Assembly (NCBI RefSeq): GCF_036099295.1
Contig: NZ_CP107976.1
Coordinates: 5,332,001-5,396,000 of the forward strand
DNA from: Streptomyces sp. NBC_00358
GTDB lineage: Bacteria; Actinomycetota; Actinomycetes; Streptomycetales; Streptomycetaceae
DNA length: 64,000 nt
Direction: 5' to 3'
A program made the position numbers and the translations under genes. Position 1 is the first letter of the stretch, and each line of letters opens with the position of its first letter. This document shows positions 57,801-64,000 of this stretch, one piece after another. The notes under the pieces were generated by a model. That model searched no databases. It was not told the origin of the DNA and saw only the letters and a program-made list of their open reading frames with translations.

Positions 57801-60020
57801 ATGCGTATTGATTCAGTGCGAATTTCCGAGTTTCGAAGCATCAAGAGCACCCAACTGGGAGCTTGCGGTCAACTGAATGTGTTGATCGGAAAAAATAATT
57901 CCGGCAAGTCTAATCTCCTTATTGCAATCAAGAGATTCTTCAGTTTTTTTGATGCCGCTGGCCAGGTTGCCACCGTTGACCCTGAAATGCAGCAGCCTAA
58001 TGATTGGCATAAAAAGAACGTCCAAGCTGTGATCGACATTTCGGTAACCCTCAAGCTGAGCAACGACGAGAGGGAGGAAATCCGGCAGGCCATTGTGGAC
58101 GAGACGCCCCAAGTTCGTAACGCTCTCACCAGCGTCGAATTGAGTAATCTGGTCACCGTAGATTTGAGATTCCTCCCCCCGCCCATGTCAATTGGATACG
58201 TATCAAAAATCAAGTTCGGCGATGCCGTCGGCGACGACGATGGCGTGATCTTGGCAGTTAGCGAGAAGAGCGGCATAGAAGTTGCCCAAAAAGCTGCATC
58301 GGTTGATGATCACACGGGAGAGTGTCAAGTACTTGAATGGGTAATTTCTGAATTTGATGAAGATGATTGGAAGCGCACCAGGGAACGCGGATACGTCATG
58401 CCGCAAACAGTACGTAACTCAAGAACCCTTAGTGCGAACCCTCAATCTATGGACATGATTGTGAAGTACGTTCGCAGCGCATCCAGCTATGCCGAATTTA
58501 GCATTAACTCCCGAGAGCGTCTTCAACTCCTTAATGCTCGGATCGAAAAGATCCACACCACGCCTTTCGAGTATCCAATTTCCACATTTTCGGGCAACGC
58601 GACGAGTGTGCCCGAATACGTAACCTTATTCCTGCGCAAGATTGCCGGGATGAGTGTCCACATGCTTTCTGAGCAAAGGAGTCCGATTGGCCAGGCTGAA
58701 GCCAGTCGAATTCTGAAACTTAAGACCAGTCGCGGGCAGGGCGATGTACTGCGGGCAATCCAATCAGTAGTATCTGGTCTTCTCGGTGTGCAAATTGATG
58801 CGTTTAGCGCCGATGATCCTCAGTTGGCGCGACGGTCTACGCCGGCAGTGAGGCGTAACGATGGCTTGCCTGCCGAGTTGGACGTCGATGATTTCCTTGT
58901 TCAGTTGAATGGTTCGGGAATTCGAGAGGCGCTCCGGCTGATCCTGGATCGTGAATTTGAGCGTCCAGAGGTTCTCCTCGTTGAGGAGCCCGAAGTTCAC
59001 CTACATCCCGCGCTAGAGATTGCAATTATGCAGTACCTCAAAGAGGTTAGCGAGGACTGCCAGATCTTCCTAACTACGCACTCTACAAATTTCCTGGATG
59101 CCGGATCGCTGAGGAATATTTACTTGATCCGGAAGGATCAATCCACCTCCGCCCAGCACATGGATGTCATTGATGCGGAAACTGCTATCCCTGAAGAACT
59201 GGGACTCCGGCTCAGTTCGCTATTCATGTTTGACAGATTGGCTTTTGTTGAGGGGCCTTCGGATGAGCAGATTTTGCGCATCTTCGCATCAACCCTTGGC
59301 ATCAGTTTTGGTCAGGCGGCGCTGGGGTTCGTTACTACCGGTGGCGCTAGAAACTTCACACACTATGCGACGACGGCGACGCTGAGCTTCCTCAAGAAGA
59401 GAAATGTTCGCACTGTTTTCATTATCGACCGAGATGAGCGAGACGTCGCTGATGTCGAGTCACTGCAAAAAAGAGTTGAGGATCTTAGTGAATTGGTAGT
59501 GTTGCGCAGAAGAGAGCTCGAGAATTATCTGATTTCTCCTGCTGCTCTTGCGCGTTTCATTGCCGGAAAATCTCAAGGTGTGGCTACTCCGTCAGCGGAC
59601 CAGATCGAATCCGATCTTGACGAGGTTTGTCAGGAGCTATTTCAAACAGCGGTGGAGCGAAGGGTTCTCAAGCGTGCATGTCGTCCAATTATCCCAAAAC
59701 GAGAAAAGGTGCTGCGCCGTGAAGACGGCTTGGACTTCGAATCTTCCTTGAAGGCTCAGCTCGAAGAATCGCTGAAGGAGATTAAAGAAACATCCGAAGG
59801 GGTGGAAGATCTCATCATCAGCGCTAAGGCGGAGGTTCTGTCTGAATGGGAATCGCGTAAGCGGGAAATGATTCCGGGCGATGAGATTCTAGACTCGGTA
59901 TTTAGGCGCTATGGACTGCGCTTCAATAAGAGGCGGGATGCTATTGAGATCGCCTCTTCGATGCAGCCAGATGAGATCCCAGATGAGATCAAAAAAATCT
60001 TGAATGAAATCGTTCGATAG
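57801..60020 (+). CDS. OLD-family ATP-dependent nuclease (AAA ATPase plus TOPRIM)
   Basis: The protein has 739 residues from ATG 57801 (GGGGAGGGG upstream). The ATPase part has Walker A GKNNSGKS (residues 30-37), signature LNGSGIREAL, Walker B VLLVEEPEVHLHP (about 391-403) and LTTHSTNFL. The TOPRIM nuclease part has FVEGPSDEQ (Glu 484) and IIDRDERD (Asp 543, Asp 545). The G+C content is near 50 percent against about 70 around it, and TTA codons occur (58625), so it is a recent arrival. OLD proteins act in phage defence. No UvrD-like partner gene is next to it, so it looks like the stand-alone class. Confidence 0.9.
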   Translation: MRIDSVRISEFRSIKSTQLGACGQLNVLIGKNNSGKSNLLIAIKRFFSFFDAAGQVATVDPEMQQPNDWHKKNVQAVIDISVTLKLSNDEREEIRQAIVDETPQVRNALTSVELSNLVTVDLRFLPPPMSIGYVSKIKFGDAVGDDDGVILAVSEKSGIEVAQKAASVDDHTGECQVLEWVISEFDEDDWKRTRERGYVMPQTVRNSRTLSANPQSMDMIVKYVRSASSYAEFSINSRERLQLLNARIEKIHTTPFEYPISTFSGNATSVPEYVTLFLRKIAGMSVHMLSEQRSPIGQAEASRILKLKTSRGQGDVLRAIQSVVSGLLGVQIDAFSADDPQLARRSTPAVRRNDGLPAELDVDDFLVQLNGSGIREALRLILDREFERPEVLLVEEPEVHLHPALEIAIMQYLKEVSEDCQIFLTTHSTNFLDAGSLRNIYLIRKDQSTSAQHMDVIDAETAIPEELGLRLSSLFMFDRLAFVEGPSDEQILRIFASTLGISFGQAALGFVTTGGARNFTHYATTATLSFLKKRNVRTVFIIDRDERDVADVESLQKRVEDLSELVVLRRRELENYLISPAALARFIAGKSQGVATPSADQIESDLDEVCQELFQTAVERRVLKRACRPIIPKREKVLRREDGLDFESSLKAQLEESLKEIKETSEGVEDLIISAKAEVLSEWESRKREMIPGDEILDSVFRRYGLRFNKRRDAIEIASSMQPDEIPDEIKKILNEIVR

Positions 60021-60162
60021 GAACTTAGGTCGGCGGAACGACTTTGGCCAGAACGACGTTGGGGCCATGATCTTCGAGGCTCGCTAAAAGTCGTGGAGCC
60101 GACCGCCCCAGCGACAGAGGGTGTCTCCCACTTCACGCCCGCAGCTCGCTAGCGCGCCGCCG

Positions 60163-60203
60163 GGCGGGGCCGCCGCTGGCGAAGACAGGGCGGCGGCCCC
60201 GCC
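60163..60203. terminator. Hairpin, 14-bp stem, between convergent OLD and Nudix genes
   Basis: Bases 60163-60176 pair with 60190-60203, 13-base loop. It lies between two convergent genes and may serve both. Confidence 0.65.
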
Positions 60204-60258
60204 GACAAGGAGGCGCGCGCCCGCGCCCTGCGCGGGCCTTGATGATGGAGAGAAGGTC

Positions 60259-60711
60259 TTATCCCGCTGGGATGACGTGCTTTCCGTCGTGGCTGCGTAC
60301 GTGCGGGCCGCTGTCGTCGAGGGCGTCCAGGAGTCTGATGGCGAAAGCCTCCGACATCCGTTCGCTGACCTCGTCAGTCGTGAGCCACGAGACCGCCAGG
60401 GATTCGCTTGAGGTGCGTTCGGTGCCGCCCGAGGGCTTGCAGCGGAAGACCAGGGCGACGACTCCGCGGGTCATGTTCTTGTAGACGCCGGTGAGTTCGT
60501 CGATCTCGACGTGGATGCCGGTCTCCTCCAGGACCTCGCGGGCGACGCCGGCTTCCGGGGTCTCGTCGAGTTCGAGGATGCCGCCCGGGAGCTCCCAGGT
60601 GCCGTTGTCGGCTCGGCGGATGGCCAGGAGGCGGCCGTCCTCGCGCACCACTACTCCGGCTACGGATACGGAGTGCAGGGGGGAGGGTGTCGCTTCCTGT
60701 GATTGACTCAT
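60259..60711 (-). CDS. Nudix hydrolase, Pif-like protein of an integrative element
   Basis: The protein has 150 residues from ATG 60711. The Nudix box is complete: G-GILEL-DE-TPEAGVA-REVLEETGI. In pSAM2, the Nudix-motif protein Pif blocks transfer between cells that already carry the element; the position beside a KorSA-like gene fits this. The start codon lies inside an operator-like sequence (60706), so it would be repressed by the KorSA-like protein. Confidence 0.8.
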   Translation of the reverse strand: MSQSQEATPSPLHSVSVAGVVVREDGRLLAIRRADNGTWELPGGILELDETPEAGVAREVLEETGIHVEIDELTGVYKNMTRGVVALVFRCKPSGGTERTSSESLAVSWLTTDEVSERMSEAFAIRLLDALDDSGPHVRSHDGKHVIPAG

Positions 60712-60722
60712 GTAAAGGAGCA
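60706..60722. promoter_or_regulatory. KorSA-type operator overlapping the Nudix start codon
   Basis: ACTCATGTAAAGGAG differs at one position from ACTCATGTATAGGAG, which occurs twice at 61574-61625. Its CAT is the Nudix start codon on the minus strand. Confidence 0.65.
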
Positions 60723-60741
60723 TAGGAGGCAGGGAAGGACT

Positions 60742-61521
60742 ATGGGAACTGCGGCGGGAGGGGTCGGTTCCGGGCCTCGGTACGTACAGATCGCGGACGA
60801 GATCGTGCGGCAGATCCGGGCGGGGGTTCTGAAGCCCGGTGACATGGTGCCGAGTGAATCGGAGCTGGTGGAGCGCTACGGCGTCGCCGGCGGGACGATC
60901 CGTAAAGCCATGGTCGAGGTGCGGGCGAGTGGGCTGGTCGAGACCCGGCACGGCAAGGGTTCGATCGTGAAGGACCGACCTCCGGTGCGGCACCGTTCCT
61001 CCGACCGCTTCCGGCGCTCGCTGCGGCGGGGAGGACAGGCGGCCTACCTCGCGGAGTCCGCGCAGTCCGGTGCCACCGCCAAGGTCAGCGTCCTCTACAT
61101 CGGCCCCCTGGAGGCGCCCGAGGATGCCGCCGGACGTCTGGGCGTCCCCGTCGGCACGCAGGTGCTGGCCCGTCGGCGTCTCTACTTCCGCAACGGCACG
61201 CCGGTCGAGACCGCCACGTCCTACCTGCCCTGGGATGTCGTGAAGGACATCCCCGAGCTGTTCGCCGAGAATCCCGGCGGCGGTGGCATTTACGCCCGAC
61301 TCGAAGACCACGGGCATGAGTTCGCCGAGTTCGTCGAGACGGTGCAAGCACGGCCGGCCTCCAAGGCGGAGGCTTCGGAGCTGGCGCTGAGCCCGGGCGC
61401 GCCGGTGGTTCACCTGATCCGGGAGGCGCGTACGACCGCGGGTCTCGTGGTCGAGGTGTGCGACACCCTCATGGCCGCTGACCAGTTCGTCTTCGAGTAC
61501 CGGATCCCCGCCGAGGACTGA
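60742..61521 (+). CDS. korSA: GntR-family repressor, KorSA-like
   Basis: The protein has 259 residues. The winged helix is RYVQIADEIVRQIRAGVLKPGDMVPSESELVERYGVAGGTIRKAMVEVRASGLVETRHGKGSIV (in parts), then a UTRA-like domain (LARRRLYFRNGTPVETATSYLPWDVV, VVHLIREARTTAGLVVEVCDTLMAADQFVFEYRI). In pSAM2, KorSA of this family represses pra and thereby replication and transfer. Here it sits between the Nudix gene and the transfer gene with matching operators on both sides. Confidence 0.85.
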   Translation: MGTAAGGVGSGPRYVQIADEIVRQIRAGVLKPGDMVPSESELVERYGVAGGTIRKAMVEVRASGLVETRHGKGSIVKDRPPVRHRSSDRFRRSLRRGGQAAYLAESAQSGATAKVSVLYIGPLEAPEDAAGRLGVPVGTQVLARRRLYFRNGTPVETATSYLPWDVVKDIPELFAENPGGGGIYARLEDHGHEFAEFVETVQARPASKAEASELALSPGAPVVHLIREARTTAGLVVEVCDTLMAADQFVFEYRIPAED

Positions 61522-61573
61522 CGTCCACTCAGCATCCCGCAACCCGCCGCGAGTTCCTCTTCGTGGCGGGTTG

Positions 61574-61654
61574 ACTCATGTATAGGAGTGAGGCACTCTT
61601 CTTCATGTCACTCCTATACATGAGTGACGGAGTTCGGCATCTATAGAGGAGTGA
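61574..61654. promoter_or_regulatory. Inverted 18-bp operators of KorSA type upstream of the transfer operon
   Basis: 61574-61591 (ACTCATGTATAGGAGTGA) and its exact reverse complement at 61608-61625 are 16 bp apart. A third weaker copy at 61637-61654 overlaps the ribosome site of the next gene. Repressor binding here would shut off the transfer operon. Confidence 0.75.
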
Positions 61655-61659
61655 GTTCT

Positions 61660-62016
61660 GTGCGTCAGATTCCCGTCGACACCTCCGGCGCGGTCGTGAT
61701 GGTCGCCAAGTCCCCGCAGGTCAAGGTGCGTGACCGCCGCACCGGTGAGATCGCCACCGACACGGAGACCGGGGCGAGGCTGATGACCGTGGACGTGATG
61801 TTCGCGGCGAACGAGGAGGTGGAGATCCTGTCCATCACCGTGCCGGAGCCGGGCATCTCCGGTGAGCTGGCCATGGGCACGCCGGTCGCGCTCACGGGCC
61901 TGATCGCCCGGCCCTGGGAGAACGACTTCAACGGCCAGAGGCGGCACGGGATCGCGTTCCGCGCGGTCGCGGTCACCTCGCTCGTCGGTGCTGCCGCAGG
62001 GTCCAAGGCGGCCTGA
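61660..62016 (+). CDS. Conserved hypothetical protein of AICE transfer operon
   Basis: The protein has 118 residues from GTG 61660 (GAGGAG upstream). Beta-rich, OB-like pattern: SGAVVMVAKSPQVKVRDRRTGEIATDTETGARLMTVDVMFAANEEVEILSITVPEPG (in parts). Proteins of this type precede the FtsK-like gene on many streptomycete integrative elements. It could bind single-stranded DNA or assist replication; this is inference. The stop is 2 bp before the next start. Confidence 0.7.
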   Translation: MRQIPVDTSGAVVMVAKSPQVKVRDRRTGEIATDTETGARLMTVDVMFAANEEVEILSITVPEPGISGELAMGTPVALTGLIARPWENDFNGQRRHGIAFRAVAVTSLVGAAAGSKAA

Positions 62017-62018
62017 TC

Positions 62019-63374
62019 GTGGCCGACTTCATGGTCGTTCTGGTGCTGGTCGTCGCTGCCGTGGGTCTCCTGCGGTGGCGGCGTCCCGCCTGGTACTGGT
62101 TGACCTTCGGGGTCACGCTGGCCGTGTTACGGGTCCTGGTCCGCTACGGCTCGGTCATGGACGCGTGCGGGCTCACCGTCCCGCCCTCGCGCTGGCGGCT
62201 CGCCCTGGCCCGTGCCGCCAACCGGCCGATGCCGGAGCCGCGTCCGCCGCGCATCCTGCGGCTGCGGCCGACCCGTACCGGCCTGGTCCTGAGACTCAAG
62301 CTTCGCCCCGGGCAGGACGCGTTCGACGTCGCCGCCGCCTCGGACCGGCTCCGGCACTCGTTCTCGATGTACGGCGTGACCTCGCGTGAGCTGCGCTCCG
62401 GCGTCGTAGAGGTGCGGATGACCGGCTACGACGTGCTCAAGCGGGTACAGATGCCGGCCGAGACCGACCACCGGCCGATGCGGGTACCGGTCGCCATGCG
62501 GGAGGACGGGTCGGTGCACTACCGCGACTACCGGGCCGTACCCCATGCCCTCACCCTCGGCGCCACGGAGTCCGGCAAGTCCGTGTACCAACGCAACCTG
62601 GTCGCGGGACTCGCCCCGATGGACGTCGCCCTCGTCGGCATCGACTGCAAGCAAGGGGTCGAACTGTTCCCCCTGGCACGCCGGTTCTCCGCGCTGGCCG
62701 ACGATCCCGACACCGCCGCGGAAGTGCTCGAAGCGCTCGTGGTCCGGATGGGACACGTCTATCAGCTCATCCGGTCCCAGCAGCGGATCACCTCCGACGT
62801 GCCGGACGCGGAGATCGCCGCCGACATCTGGGACCTGCCCGACGACCTGCGCCCAGTCCCGGTCGTGGTCCTGGTCGACGAGGTCGCCGAACTCGCCCTG
62901 TACGCAAGCAAGGAGGAGGAGAAGCGCCGGGACCGCATCATCACCGCCCTGGTCCGCCTCGCCCAACTCGGCCGCGCTGCCGGCATCTACCTGGAGATCT
63001 GCGGGCAGCGTCTCGGCTCCGAACTCGGCAAGGGCATCACGATGCTCCGCGCCCAGCTCACCGGCCGTACCGCCCACCGCGTCAACGACGAGACCTCGGC
63101 CAACATGGCCTTCGGCGACATCTCCCCGGACGCTGTCCTGGCCGCGATCCAGATTCCGGCAGAGACGCGGGGTATCGCCATCGCGGGCGACTCCTCCGGC
63201 GGGTGGCATCGCATCCGCGCCCCGCACACCTCGCTCCGCCAGGCCGTGAACATCTGCAACCGGCACGCCGACCGGACCCCGGACCTGCCCGAGCTGGCCC
63301 CGTTCCGGCCCGCCCTCCCCAGCACCGCCGCCGAGCCCGTGCCGCTGGTCAAGGCGTCCTCGATCACCGTCTGA
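62019..63374 (+). CDS. FtsK/SpoIIIE-type DNA translocase, TraSA-like conjugative transfer protein
   Basis: The protein has 451 residues from GTG 62019. Two hydrophobic segments at the N-terminus (about 3-14 and 20-40) are followed by the FtsK-type ATPase: Walker A GATESGKSVYQ, Walker B VVVLVDEVAEL, and a sensor region GRLGRAAGIYLEICGQRLGSE-like stretch (LAQLGRAAGIYLEICGQRL). In pSAM2-type elements such a protein moves double-stranded DNA between hyphae. Downstream genes are of the Spd type. Confidence 0.88.
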   Translation: MADFMVVLVLVVAAVGLLRWRRPAWYWLTFGVTLAVLRVLVRYGSVMDACGLTVPPSRWRLALARAANRPMPEPRPPRILRLRPTRTGLVLRLKLRPGQDAFDVAAASDRLRHSFSMYGVTSRELRSGVVEVRMTGYDVLKRVQMPAETDHRPMRVPVAMREDGSVHYRDYRAVPHALTLGATESGKSVYQRNLVAGLAPMDVALVGIDCKQGVELFPLARRFSALADDPDTAAEVLEALVVRMGHVYQLIRSQQRITSDVPDAEIAADIWDLPDDLRPVPVVVLVDEVAELALYASKEEEKRRDRIITALVRLAQLGRAAGIYLEICGQRLGSELGKGITMLRAQLTGRTAHRVNDETSANMAFGDISPDAVLAAIQIPAETRGIAIAGDSSGGWHRIRAPHTSLRQAVNICNRHADRTPDLPELAPFRPALPSTAAEPVPLVKASSITV

Positions 63375-63457
63375 TCCCTGCCCCACCCTCACGGTCGGCG
63401 CGACCGCTTTCGCGCCAAGTCCCTACCCCCGCCATGCCCAAAGAAGGGAGACCCGCC

Positions 63458-63661
63458 ATGTGCCCGAACTGCGAGGACTTCGCCCGGACCGTGCTCCTGC
63501 TCGGCCAACTCGCCCTGTACGCCGACATGGCCGGCGCCGACCTCGATTTCGTGGATGCCGTCAGCCTGTCCCTCGCCGTCTCGCTGCCCGAGCCGCCGTC
63601 CGGCGTGTTCCCGGACGACTACGACCCCGACGACGGTCCCGCCTATCCGGGCGACGTCTGA
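63458..63661 (+). CDS. Small hypothetical protein of AICE, Cys pair at N-terminus
   Basis: The protein has 67 residues from ATG 63458 (AAGGGAG upstream). MCPNCEDFARTVLLLGQLALYADMAGADLDFVDAVSLS (in parts) is short, acidic at the end. Its stop overlaps the SpdB-like start (TGATG). Probably a minor spread or transfer protein. Confidence 0.65.
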   Translation: MCPNCEDFARTVLLLGQLALYADMAGADLDFVDAVSLSLAVSLPEPPSGVFPDDYDPDDGPAYPGDV

Positions 63662-64000
63662 TGGGCGCCCGTCACGGCCTCCGGGTCGACGCTGTCCTGA
63701 TTCAGGCCGTGATCGCCGGTGCTCTGTCCTTCGCCCACCTGCACGACCTGGCCGCCGCTGCCGGACAGAACGGCTGGAAGGCATGGGCCTACCCGGTCAG
63801 TGTCGACCTGCTCCTTGTCGCCGCCTGGCGGAGGCTGCGCAGTGAGGGACCGTCCCGGCTGGCCTGGTGCTGGTTCGTCGTAGCGCTGTTCGCCTCGCTC
63901 GGCGCCAACATCGCCACCGCCGGATTCCTCGACCTGGCCGACCCGCCTGCCCTGCTCCGTCTCGGCATCGCCGGATGGCCTGCCCTCGCCTTCCTGGGCG
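63661..64000 (+). CDS. SpdB-like DUF2637 membrane protein (N-terminal part)
   Basis: 113 residues are visible before the window ends. Four hydrophobic segments (VLIQAVIAGALSFAHLHDLAAAAG, AWAYPVSVDLLLVAAW, LAWCWFVVALFASLGANIATAGFL, LGIAGWPALAFLG) follow the DUF2637 pattern. SpdB proteins are needed for the spread of plasmids or AICEs inside the recipient mycelium (pocks). This gene confirms the conjugative nature of the element. Confidence 0.82.
   Translation, partial: MGARHGLRVDAVLIQAVIAGALSFAHLHDLAAAAGQNGWKAWAYPVSVDLLLVAAWRRLRSEGPSRLAWCWFVVALFASLGANIATAGFLDLADPPALLRLGIAGWPALAFLG

Overview
The window is high-GC actinobacterial DNA, almost certainly a Streptomyces chromosome. The signs are dense G+C-rich genes with GTG and TTG starts, DUF397 / DUF5753-type HTH pairs, a StrR-like regulator with a TTA (bldA) codon, FO synthase, and a pSAM2-type integrative element at the right edge. 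One gene, near 58-60 kb, has far lower G+C than the rest.

0-24.4 kb: the N-terminal part of an AfsR/SARP regulator, then a catabolic-looking gene cluster: amidohydrolase, two luciferase-like oxidoreductases, SDR, D-aminoacylase-type hydrolase and aldehyde dehydrogenase. Its promoters carry one shared palindrome, CTGACGGNNCGTCAG. The same palindrome recurs 19 kb away between a divergent SDR gene and an unknown gene, which defines a small regulon. In between lie an SDR-TetR pair, a deazaflavin-type nitroreductase, a nuclease/phosphatase-fold protein, a whiJ-like regulatory locus (DUF397, HTH, anti-sigma-type ATPase), a PHP metallohydrolase, FO synthase (fbiC), an ADP-ribosylglycohydrolase homologue without its metal motifs, and a sodium:solute symporter.

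24.4-41.4 kb: mostly core-type genes. These are a second DUF397/HTH locus, a GOLPH3-like protein, a D-Ala-D-Ala carboxypeptidase with a very long acidic N-terminal region, a large membrane protein, an alpha/beta hydrolase with Cys at the nucleophile position, a MerR regulator, glutathione peroxidase, a divergent ArsR-like/MFS pair, two small proteins, and a two-component system divergent from a PepSY protein.

41.4-52.3 kb: a candidate genomic island. Both ends carry a related block of about 95 bp, made of a hairpin plus a tRNA 3'-end-like sequence. The right-hand block directly follows a frameshifted tyrosine integrase. Inside are an HTH - HExxH peptidase - membrane protein operon, a StrR/ParB-like regulator with a TTA codon, and a Sdp-type antimicrobial peptide cassette (sdpC, sdpA, sdpB) with an ABC transporter. 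A second tRNA 3' fragment (Ser-like) beside another integrase scrap points to repeated integration here.

52.3-64 kb: accessory DNA. A GntR regulator and an operon of small genes with a second GntR lead to an OLD-family nuclease gene of low G+C. The GntR operator (CTAGTnnACTAG) recurs at the OLD promoter. The right end is the start of a pSAM2-like conjugative element (Nudix/Pif-like, KorSA-like, FtsK-like translocase, SpdB-like DUF2637 protein) that runs off the window. Annotation is by reading alone; family names rest on recognised motifs and context, not on searches.
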